NCBI GenBank assembly: GCA_036346275.1
Contig: CM070726.1
Span: 25,765,410 to 25,829,409, forward strand
Direction: 5' to 3'
Source: Otatea glauca
Lineage: Eukaryota > Streptophyta > Magnoliopsida > Poales > Poaceae
Length of the DNA stretch: 64,000 nucleotides
A program made the position numbers and the translations under genes. Under the pieces are notes generated by a model. It had not been told where the DNA came from and did no database searches. It saw only the letters and a list, made by a program, of their open reading frames with translations. How positions within the stretch are numbered: the first letter of the stretch is position 1; each line of letters starts with the position of its first letter. Below, piece by piece: positions 55,819 to 64,000 of the stretch.

Positions 55819-58800
55819 ATGTCGTGGCGGAGTGCTCTGCGCCAAGGCAAACCGTGCGCTCGGCTTAGTGAAGAAGGGCTTCCTCAAGCCGCGAGGACCT
55901 TTCGGTGGAGGGTGCCGGCCGGGGCTGCCACCTGCGCGCCGCGGCGGCGAGATCGTGGTGCCCGCCTCGTTCTTGGCGCGGCTTTGGCTGCTTGCGCACA
56001 CGTTCGTCCGGGGCTCTTGTCTCATTACAAGGTGGAGTGCACCATCTCAACCCCAATGGGGTCCTCCACATCGCCATCTTCATCACATTTGTGCGAAGCC
56101 TTCTTGGGGATCGAGCCGCCTTGGGCGTTGTGGAGGCACTTCTTCGAGCAAGGCTGCGGAAGGATAGGCCGTCGGACGCCGCGGCGCCACTGGTGGCACA
56201 GCCCTCGGCTCGCCCGGTCGAAGCACGGAGTACACGGAGGTAAAGCGCCCTCGTCCAACAAGAGTGGCGTTCGAATGGCTCTACGTTCAAGCGTCGGCGA
56301 CAGCGCCCCTCGTTTCACGGCGAGCTTCCCATGGTGGAGGCGGTGGGCGGGGCGCCGAGAAGAGAGAAGAACAAGCGGCCCCGATCGTGGAAGCGGTCGG
56401 GGCTCAAAAGGCGAGGGCTCACCGGGGGCGTGGTGTGCGGCGCCTTTATGGGGATGCGCGTGCAACCACTTGTGCACGAGCCGCACCCCCTATTCGTCTG
56501 CGGGGCCGTCCGGCCAGGCGAGGATGGCGAGAACCGAGCTGGCAGCGTCGAGGTGGAGGCCGGGTGGCGGCGTTCGGCGGAGCGCCACGGTGGCGCGGAC
56601 ACCACGGAGCCATTCTCGGCTTTTCGCGCGAATCTGTAAGCCGGTGAAATTCCTTTACGCTTCTCTTTTCTTTGTCCTTAGCACTTGGCCGACATTCTGC
56701 ATCCTCTTAGGGGCTCATGGGGATGTCTTCGGCGCCGCTCGGGGATAAGGAAGCGTGGCCGCCGGCGAGGCGGCAGCGGTGACTCCTCAAGAAGCGGAAG
56801 GAGGAAGGAGGAGGAAGAAAAATAAGGAACAGCGGCCAGCGCGTGCGAGGATGTGTCGGAGACCACCGCCGTGGCGACAACCTCCAGCAGCAGTGGCGGG
56901 AGTGCCTCGGCCACCCCTATGGTGGGTTTTCCCTTACTGCCGATCGGCGGCGGCGGCGTGGACTCGGCCGGCGGCATCACGGGCCCGTGGCCTACGGATC
57001 CCAGGCGGGGTGATCTTGCGCTTGCGGTCGTCGCGGCGTCTCGGTGGAGGTGGCCGGGAAGCGACCGGTCGACTGCCCCTTGGCGGGGGCGGCAAGAGAG
57101 CGCGCGTGCCACGCACCCGCTCGGCCTTGTAAGTGTATTCTTTTATTGGAGCATTTTCTTTTTGGCAAAGTCGCGGCGACTCTTGAATCTTTACAGCGTC
57201 TGGCGCCTATCTTGGGGTGGCCGTGGGCGTGCCACATCGGCTCGCAAATGTGGCGCCGGTGATTCGGTGACCCGGTCGGGTCGGTGGAAGTCGTGGCGTC
57301 GGCGCCCGAGGGCGCGTTGCCTTCGAGGGCGGGGCCCCACCCGGTCGTGCGAAGAAGAACTTCCGCGCCTCGGCGAGACCCCACCGGGCAGCGTGATCGT
57401 CGTTTGGAGGATGAGACAATGGCGCCGCCGGTGATCGCGCCCGATCGTGGCGGGCCGGCGGCGAAGGTGCCCGACCCTCGTCACGGGGAGGTGCCGACCG
57501 ATGCTCCTCGGCGCGGTCGCCGGGGTTTCGAAGGTTGACCTCGTCACCCTTGCCCATAGTGCTGGGACGAGGCGGCGTCCCGCCCGACGAGGCGGCGGCG
57601 CGCACCGCCGGGTGTAATTCGGTCGGGCATCATGGGTCAGCGGAGGAAGCGAGTGGGCCGCCCTTACGCAAGGCGCGGGCCGAAGCGAGATAGAGGCGAT
57701 CAGTGAAGGTCGGCTCTTGCTCTGAAGTCTTCCACGGTATTTGGATATGATGGTCGGGGAGTCGGCCCGGTCGCCCGGTAGGTCGGCCCGAAAAGTTCGA
57801 CTCGTTGCACATTTTTGATAGTTCTTCCGTGCGACTAACGGTGTCCACATTTTTGCGGCACTTGCGGGCTCGCCGTCGTCGAGTTGAGCTCTGCAAGCGC
57901 TCAGACGATCGGGCGGCTGCGGCGGAGAAGTGCGATCGGCTGCGCCTTGAGTGCGCCTAGCCAGAGGCCACTGGGCATTAGGCGGTCGAGGCGGTGGTGA
58001 TCGCCGAGAGATTTGAAGAGGCCACAAAGGCCCTTCATGATGGCGCCTAGGGCCGAGGCCTTGAGGCGAAAGTGGCGAGCTGGAGTCCTCACGGCGGAGT
58101 CACCGAGGCCAAGGATGCCGCCGTTGCGCGGAGGACGCGCGACCGCGAGTAACACGTCTGCGGACCGAGCGAAACAAGGCTCGGGGGACGTTGCCCGAGT
58201 TCGTTCGGCGAGCGATCGCTCGAAAAGGCGGCGGTGAAGACTTCATCTGGCCCGAAGTCGGAAGTAGCAATCGACCAACTCTGCGGCGGTAAGTGTCTCA
58301 ATTCTTCAACTAAGTTTGGGGTGCGACCCACAGGCGAACTTATCCAAAATCTGCAATCTGCAGAGCGCAAAAATCGAGCGTCGCCGTGGAAGCGCAGAGA
58401 ACGGCCGGATGCTCGCGGCGTGGCGATCGTGGCGGGGCGAGGCCCGGCGTTGAAGTTTGCGGAGGCGGTCGGGCGAGATGGCGCCGAGCGGAGGCCCTCC
58501 GCAAGGCGGTCGGGAGTGCGCGACCGCATCCTTGGAGCCGGGCAGGCCGAGTGCCCTTGCCTTGCGCTGGCCAGTGCGGACCGTAGAAGAGGCGGTGGTC
58601 ACCGCGCTGCGCTTGGAGCCGTCGGCTGGTCAACACCATCTCGTACTCTGACGGCATCGACCTCGCGGTGGTGGGCAGCGGCGTGGCGGGAACCGGATCG
58701 ACGAGGAGATCGACGGTTCGAGCTCTGGTCGAGCCGCGCCCGGGAGATCGCCGGCCGCATCCCGCGCGCAGTCGCCCTCCGAAGAAGCGAGGCAGCCAAC

Positions 58801-58829
58801 TCTCCGTCTCGCCACGATCGCTTTGCCAA
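55819..58829 (+). pseudogene. Antisense gene of element E ('putative gypsy type transposon' family), spliced
   Basis: Opposite to gag-pol. Exon 1 (55819-56635) has broken frames with GGEIVVPASFL, a THTFVRGLL-like segment, VHHLNPNGVLHIAIFITF and FLGIEP-WALWRHFF. It then has a linker and RGLTGGVVCGAFMGMRVQPL with a PLFVCGAV segment. This is the conserved domain annotated as putative gypsy type transposon (PF04195, Transposase_28), common in grass genomes. Intron 1 is GTAAGC...CCTTAG (56636-56681), exon 2 is Ser/Gly-rich, intron 2 is GTAAGT...TTACAG (57129-57196). Exon 3 is a charged, coiled-coil-like part (AAAEKCDRLRLECA, VVIAERFEEATKALHDGA). The end near 58829 is approximate. Its role is unknown; such ORFs may encode a regulator. 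Confidence 0.72.
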
Positions 58830-58941
58830 GAAGAATAAAAATATAGTTAGCTTTATCCTTTTAGATTGTAAAGACCGCTATTTAAATAATCTTGAATTTA
58901 TCAAGTCCCGAGAATCGTCCCTCGTCCTTTTTCGTATTTAG

Positions 58942-59554
58942 GATGAGCGTTTGGCGACCATAGCCTTAAGGACCGCGGTCACTTATGCGTAGGTCGGGTC
59001 GTTTGGGAGGAGCGAGGTGGATTGGAGACTTGGCTATGCGGCGGTTAGGCGCACTTGTGAGGATAGGAGTGTTCTAGACCGGCCGGGGATCTTTCCACTC
59101 GGGCACTTCCTTCTTCCGAAGTGCTACTTAGCAACCATAGCCGGCGCGAGGCGTAACACTTGGGTTGAGAGGGTTACCGCTCGGGATGGACCTCATGACC
59201 GGTCGGGTCACGCGTGCCCTCATAAGCGCGTGGGATAGCTGAGTTCGTGCGGGAGAGTGTTCCTGCCGACCCAAAGGTCACTCCACTCGGTGCTTCCTTC
59301 TTCCGCGAAGTGTTAGCAACCATAGCTTATTTGGGCGTGGGTGTAACACTTGGGTCAAAGGGTTACCGCTCGGGAAGGACCTTGTGGTCGGTTGGGTCAT
59401 CAACTCGGCATAGCGCCGACCGAGGGCGGCTGAGCAGGGCGCGAAGCAGCGGCCAGTCGTCGCATGGCGACCGGTGCTCGGAAGGAAGAAAGTAAAGAGC
59501 ATGCTAGGAAGAGGAAAAGAGTTTAGGATAGAATCGCCTTAACTTTTCTATATT
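58942..59554. repeat. Spacer with a tandem duplication of about 190 bp
   Basis: Two similar units: 59092-59222 and 59281-59401. Each has TTCCACTCGG or TCCACTCGG, CACTTCCTTCTTCCG, GTAACACTTGGGT, GAGGGTTACCGCTCGGGA and GGACC...GGTCGGGTCA. The second unit differs by small gaps (AGTGCTACTTAGCAACC against AGTGTTAGCAACC). It lies between the antisense gene and integrase; no coding sequence is seen. Confidence 0.75.
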
Positions 59555-60610
59555 CTATGCATTTGGAAGGATGCGGTCGTCGGTGTCCTTGGCCGAAGGT
59601 GCGGGCGGAGGATCGCACGACGGTGAAGGGCCTTCCCGAGGCGGCGACTTGTGCTTATCCTTGCGGTGCGGACCCGGCGCGAGACGGTCGCCCTTCGAAA
59701 GACCGCCCTCGAACACGGCGTACGTGGTAGCGTCGCGAGCTTGTTGATATCGGCGATCGCGGGGCGGCCGCGTCATCGCCTCGTCGATCCCGGTCGGCGG
59801 AGTCTTGTTGTCTGGCGAGCCCCGAGCCTCCTCGGCTTGCGGTCTTGGGCGCCATACTCCGGTGCATCGGCAAGGCGGCCCGCCACCGTATACCATAAAG
59901 AACGGTGTGAACCCGGTCGCCGGGTCGGTGTGGTCCGTAGACTCCGAGGGCGGAGGGTAGCTCGGATGCGGCGCCGCGAAGTGCTTGAGTCGCCCGAAGA
60001 TCGCGGCAGGCCCTTGAAGGATCATGCGTTTGCGCTTCGACACGGCCGTTGGTCGCGGATGGGCCACGGTGCCCAATCGCAGCGGATGTTGAATTCATCG
60101 AGAACTCGAGAATTCCTTCCCGTGAACTGCGTTCGTTGTCGGTGATGATGGAGTTTGGGACTCGAATCGAAAGACTATGTCGCGGAAGAAGATGGCGCTT
60201 GTCCGGCGTGGCGCTACGGCCGCTTGGCCTCTATCCACTTGGTGAACTTGTCCACGCGACGAGTAAATGGGTAAAGCCCGGCGCTTTCTTGAAAGGCCCG
60301 ACCGGATCGAGCCCCCAAGCGCAAAGGCCACGTGATGGGGATTATGCGCAAGGCTGGTGGCGGATGTATGCGCACGGCAAAATTGGCATCCTTTGCGGTG
60401 CGTGCGATGTGCTCTGCGTTGGACACGGTCGGCCAATAGAAACCTTGCGAAGGCCTTTCCCACCAAAGATCGGGCGCGCGTGGTGACCGCAAATTCATTT
60501 GTGTATGTCGTCCGATGGTTGTTTTCCTTGAGTCGGCGAGAATGCACTTTTGGAGGACCGGGAGCTCCTTTGTAAAGGTGCGGACCGACCGGGACGAAGA
60601 CTTTGCTCAC
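59555..60610 (-). pseudogene. gypsy E: integrase
   Basis: Minus-strand blocks: HNPHH-type zinc part in short pieces, GKAFARF and SQGFYWPTVSNAEHIART with a CQFC knuckle (60360-60450). Then NLVPITWPLRLG, RVDKFTKWIEAK (60214-60260), FFRDIVFRF, VPNSIITDN with the second catalytic Asp (60140 region), and KEFLEF-like. Further on, PPSESTDHTDPATGFTPFFMVYGG (59900-59960) marks the C-terminal GFTPF-x-LVYG segment typical of gypsy integrase. All are in changing frames. It would insert the cDNA. Confidence 0.85.
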
Positions 60611-60696
60611 CGGGCGGCGCGGGCCTCGGTCGGGTCGGAGGAAGCGACCCGTCCGTCAAGCGATCTATGAATGGCTTTCTCGGTCGGACTCGGTTG

Positions 60697-61250
60697 CTAA
60701 TGCGCCGTGGCTCGACCGGCCAAGTCTCGCCCGGCCGCGCGGCGGTCGGCGGCCGTGCTAGGTAGGTCGGGGACCGTTCGCCACCGGGCGGTGGATGGAA
60801 GGCGCAGGAGTCGCGACGAAGATCCGGCGGGACCGGCTCTGCTGGAGGCGGATTGGCGGTGGTCGGCGTCGCTATTGTAGCGTCGGTAGCTATGGTGAAG
60901 CTCGAAGCCCTTGAACCGCGCCGAGCCGCGCGCTTCTCGGCGATCTGCGGCCATACAGGCGTCTCGGGGCTCCGCGGCCTTCATGACTTAGTCAGCGACA
61001 AGCTTGGAGTCCCGTGGGCGTAAGTCGGCGAGCACCGAGTCGGCGGCGATCCGGAGACCGTTGGCGAGGGCCTCGTGCTCGGCAGCGTTGTTGGTGGCGT
61101 CAGCGGCTGATGGTGTCTTTGGAGCTTGTTCCCAAGTGGGAGATGATGACAACTCCAGCGCCCGCGCCATTCTTGTTGTAAGACCCATCGAAGTACATTG
61201 TCCAGTACTCGGGGTCTTCGATCACTGGTGGTGCCTGGGTTTCGGTCCAC
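60697..61250 (-). pseudogene. gypsy E: archaeal-type second RNase H
   Basis: Blocks include a WTMYFDGS-like start (read in pieces near 61200), GAGVVIISPLGNKL-like, NNAAEHEALANGLRIAAD (catalytic Glu), DSKLVADQVM-like with the catalytic Asp, and a tail with ARFKGFELHH and RRYNSDAD (about 60860-60930). The DGS...EHEAL...GDSKL order is that of the archaeal-type RNase H acquired by Tat-branch elements, separate from the RNase H fused to the polymerase. It is broken by indels. Confidence 0.8.
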
Positions 61251-61714
61251 TCGGGCGAAGTCGGCGGAACTGCGATTTGATCGCCGTCAGAGGGCGTATG
61301 TGATGTCGTGGCGCCCGAGCTCGAGTGCCCACTTGGCTATCCTTCCGGCGTCGCGGTTGCGGGCGATCTCGCCTAACGGGGCGTGGTCACCACGGTGATG
61401 TTGTCTTGATCGAAGTAGTGGGCGAGCTTTCTCTTCGCAATGAGCACCGCGTGGGTAAGCACGCACTGTGGGTGCAGAGTCTTAGACTCGGAAAGGACCT
61501 CGCTAATGAAGTAAAGCGGCGTTGTACCTTAAGTTCGCGGCCTTCTTCCGCTCGCTCCACCACGAGGGCCGCGGCGACGGCAGGTAGTGGCGGCGTGAAG
61601 GAACAGCAGCTCCCAGTCTTTGGGCGACCGGGATCGAGGCGAGGGCAGGAAGGCCTTGAGCGGGTGAGGGCCTCTGAGTTTACGAGGTCCAACTAAAGCG
61701 GTCGGATCTCTTGA
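61251..61714 (-). pseudogene. gypsy E: connection and first RNase H
   Basis: Broken minus frames with PLPAVAAALVVERAE (from an A-V-SAALV-ER pattern), VQRRFTSLARSF-like (Y-SE-L), and TTSIKTTSPW, which parallels the HKITVVTTHPL region where the RNase H of gypsy polymerases begins. The order and spacing between reverse transcriptase and the second RNase H agree. Individual motifs are weak because of indels. Confidence 0.65.
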
Positions 61715-62355
61715 CTAGCTGTAGAGTGGCATTCGCGCGCTCGTGGCGAGACGAAAGCGGCTCAAAGGCGCTAGGCATCGGTCGACCTCTGGACCCCCTT
61801 GAGGTTCTTGATTGGGCCCATCCTTGCGATTGCTAATATCTTCTCTGGTTGGCCTCGATGCCTCGCTCGGAGACAATGAAGCCAAGGAGCTTCCTTTGGG
61901 GACCCAGCGCATTTCTCGAGTTGAGCTTTATGCGGAATCGTCGAAGGTTCGCAAAGGTCTCTTCGGTCGGGGACAAGGTCGTCGGCCTTCTTGGATTTCA
62001 CGACAATATCGTCGGCGTACACCTCAGCGTTACGGCCGATCGGTTATTGAAGCACGTTTGCATACATCATTTGGTATGTAGCGCGCGTTCTTTAGGCGAG
62101 CGGCATCGTAGCGTGCGAGAATGAGGCGAGCGGGGTGATGAAGGAAGTCGCGGTGGTCGGACTCCTTAGCGCAATCGGTGGTAGCCCGGTAGGCATCGAG
62201 AAAGAGAGGGACTCGCACCTGCGGTGGAGTCGATGACTTGGTCGATGCGGGGCAAAGGAGCGGATCTTTGGGACATGCTTTGTTGAGACTCGAATAGTCA
62301 ACGCACATCCTCCATTGCCCATTTTCTTTTTACAAATACGAGGTTGGCTAGCCAC
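61715..62355 (-). pseudogene. gypsy E: reverse transcriptase
   Basis: In order on the minus strand: WRMCVDYSSLNKACPKDP (62260-62310), SLSFLDAYR-region (near 62200), KESD and SFITPLASF (62120-62160), a GLKNA-like segment with TYQ lost, then MYADDIVVKSKKADDLVPD (61965-62022) with a YADD catalytic box, and MGPIKNLKGVQR (61800-61825). These are diagnostic of the Tat/Athila side of Ty3/gypsy polymerases. Frame changes occur at almost every motif. In B and A the same enzyme has YVDD, so the two types are easily told apart. Confidence 0.92.
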
Positions 62356-62709
62356 TGGGGTGGCGCACCTCTTTACGAACCTGCGGCGAAGTTTGGCGAT
62401 CTCCTCCCCTATGATCTGCGCTTCTCCTCGTCAAGCGGCCCGGCGTTAGGCGGCGGCTTTGAGCACAGTCGGATGCTCAAGGAGTGCTCGGCGACTTCCC
62501 AGGATTCCGGCATGTCGGAGGACCTCCATGCGAAGGCGTCTTTGTTGGTGCGGAGAGTCGGCGGCGCTTTCCTATTTGGCGGGGCGTGGCTCCGATCCGC
62601 CGCGGTCTTGGTCGGATCACGAGGATCGACCGCGACCTCGCCGTGTCTCGGCGGACTTGAAGGATCCTGCCCCGACTTCTTTGGACTCGGGCGGATTCGG
62701 AGGCTTCCC

Positions 62710-63198
62710 TCACGAGGTTGTCGAGCTCGGCGACGCGATGGCTGCGAGGCAAGCTCTAGCTAACTGCGCTTCGCGATTGTAGGCAAAGCTGGAAAGACGA
62801 TGCCGCGGTGATGACTCCCGTGGCCTGGCATCTTCGGCTTGAGGTAGGCGTGGCGGGGACCGCCATGAACTTGGCGTAACATGGCCGTCCCGAGGATGGC
62901 ATGGTAGGCAGGAAATCACGACCTCAAAGCGAGGTTTGGTGCGGAAGTTTCGGTTCCCCAAAGGTAGCAGGCGGTCGATCTGCCGAGTGGATGGGCTGCG
63001 GCGGGAATGGCGCCATGGAAGGCGCCTTCTTTGGTCGGAGGGTTGGCGCGGGATCCCCATGGCGTCGGCGTCTCGGCGTAGAGGATGTTGAGGCGGCGCC
63101 TCGTCCATAAGCACCTTTGAAAGCGCTTCTTCCCACGGCGGGGCTGACCACGGGGTATCTCCCGGTGTGGGCGTGGTCGGGGTGGTCGGTCCGATCAA
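62710..63198 (-). pseudogene. gypsy E: aspartic protease region
   Basis: A minus frame has ALSKVLMDEAP where related proteins have KVLMDGGSGLN, the protease active site; the shift follows directly after the Asp. DAMGIPRQ and GVIPGA-like segments follow, then FEVV, YHAILGR-like and FMAVPH-like pieces and KLKMPGP-like. The protease would separate gag and pol products. It is broken at the active-site motif as read. Confidence 0.72.
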
Positions 63199-64000
63199 AG
63201 GTGATCGGGAACTCCGACCACCGGAGGTATTGGGGGCGCGTGGCGCGGCGGTATGGACCTCGCGATAAGCGAGCTTGTGCCGGCGCTTGTCGGCATAGCG
63301 AGCGGTCCTCCAAAGATCATGAGGCGGCCGTCGGGTTGGGAACTCGTCGTGCGCCTTTTCTCTGCGACCGGGGCGCGTGAGACTCTTCCCTTGCCACGCG
63401 GCGTTGCGGGGCCTTTGGAGAGGTGCGCCTCGGGACCTCGCGATCCGGTACTTGTGCAGCGGAGAACCCGTGGTTTGGGCATGGGCCGTCCATCAATTTC
63501 TCGAAGTGGTGGGCGCGACGGTCGGTCGCCACTGCGCGCTTGGCGATCGGCGGTGGCGACCGCAGGGCTCGCGGATCGCTTCCGTGCGCTTAGTTTGTCG
63601 GGCGGTCGAAGGGACCCGATCGGGCGCCGGGTTACGGCTGGGCCTTTCCTCCTCGAAGATGGCCCCACGGCCTCCTCACGGAGGCGTGGTTGAGTGGCGA
63701 TATCGAGGAGCTCCTTAATAGTTACGGGCTTGAGCGGACCTAGTTTGTGTACCAAGGCCTTGCGGAGTGCCGTAGATGAATGCTCCCACGACATCGGCGT
63801 CGGAGATGTCGGGAGCTCATTGCTGGCGGCGGAAAACCGTCGGATGTAGTCGGAGGTTTCCTGGCGCTATTTGCAGACCCTTGAGTCCCGAGGAGTTTCG
63901 GGCGCTTGTAAGTGCCACGGAAGTTGCCGACGAAGAGGGCCTTCAAGTCGGTCCGATCCACGATGGTTTTGGCGGCAAGTACTCGAGCCGAGCTCGGGCG
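63199..64000 (-). pseudogene. gypsy E: gag (C-terminal part, cut by window edge)
   Basis: From the right: DRTDLKALFVGNFRGTYKRP (63905-63960), then PDISDADVVGAFIYGT-like, KLGPLKPVTIKELLDIAT (63690-63740), which is the conserved gypsy gag core, and a basic, Pro-rich linker with DGRLMIFGGP (63290-63330). It forms the particle. A zinc knuckle is not recognised, and the N-terminus is outside the window. Confidence 0.85.

Larger units (their letters stand above)
51722..64000 (-). mobile_element. Ty3/gypsy retrotransposon 'E' (Tat-like), 3' part and most of pol
   Basis: It begins at the left with the LTR start TGTCGGCGTTTTCGAGC and runs off the right edge. On the minus strand, right to left: gag end, protease, reverse transcriptase, RNase H, a second archaeal-type RNase H, integrase. 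Then a long 3' part with an antisense, plus-strand gene and a tandem array before the LTR. A second, archaeal-type RNase H, a long 3' region and an antisense ORF are features of the Ogre/Tat branch (RIRE2- and Grande-like). It is very GC-rich and broken by a great many small indels. Confidence 0.9.

Noticed and set aside
57191..58657. Minus-strand frames of up to 278 codons within the antisense gene region of E
   Set aside because: They oppose the recognisable plus-strand exons, lack motifs, and lie in GC-rich sequence.

Overview
The window is plant nuclear DNA, most likely from a grass. The evidence is the kinds of transposable elements present (CACTA with tnp2 and Ulp1-type genes, hAT elements, Ty1/copia, a Tat-type Ty3/gypsy element), the GT-AG introns, the very GC-rich 5' exons and leaders, and a remnant of an F-box/FBD leucine-rich-repeat gene of the type expanded in grasses. 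I see no rRNA, tRNA, CRISPR or prokaryotic gene. Almost all of the 64 kb is nested mobile DNA, and no intact host gene is visible.

Layout. (1) 1-10113: a long-LTR copy ('F', from 7535 rightwards) holds a Ty1/copia element ('D', 1-7534, minus strand, running off the left edge). D is split by a 5 kb LTR-like insertion ('C', 1028-6013, 4-bp target duplication TCTG). F also carries a 764-bp non-autonomous hAT element (8640-9403, 8-bp duplication TGTGAGCA). (2) 10119-16598: full-length copia element 'A', minus strand, 227-bp LTRs, duplication CTTAA. (3) 16604-29704: remains of a minus-strand F-box/FBD-LRR-like gene. One exon is cut first by a small MITE (17893-18479) and then by a complete 10.3 kb CACTA element (18493-28766, duplication TCA). 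(4) 29710-36216: copia element 'B', a relative of A, duplication CTATT. (5) 36892-47869: a second long-LTR copy ('LTR-1') holding a 3.6 kb hAT element (37861-41482, duplication GAGCCGAG) and another long LTR ('LTR-2', 41737-45297). (6) 47870-51721: AT-rich, repeat-rich DNA with a decayed hAT transposase tail (50400-51645, minus) and a possible CACTA end. (7) 51722-64000: a Ty3/gypsy element 'E' in minus orientation, running off the right edge. From its left LTR it holds a 1.4 kb tandem-repeat array, a plus-strand spliced antisense gene of the 'putative gypsy type transposon' family, then integrase, archaeal-type RNase H, reverse transcriptase, protease and gag in reverse order.

How the parts work together. 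D, A, B and E each encode gag and pol modules for copying through RNA. The CACTA element carries a transposase (tnp2/DUF4218/DUF4216) and a second gene with an Ulp1-like end. Each of these two genes is preceded by a TATA box and an array of the same subterminal motif. The MITE and the small hAT encode nothing, and the larger hAT keeps only a transposase tail.

A general caution. In A, B, the CACTA element and E, and in the F-box exon, reading frames are broken again and again where CTG or CAG is expected and CG, CCG or CGG is found. D, C, LTR-1 and LTR-2 show little of this. This looks more like uncorrected basecalling error at methylated CHG sites in high-copy repeats than biological decay, so 'pseudogene' calls in those elements may partly reflect sequence quality. 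I found no convincing new gene system. The most interesting items are the internal promoter array of the CACTA element, the higher-order tandem array in E, the gag-stop/AT-rich spacer of A and B, the split F-box exon, and the CTG/CAG error pattern.
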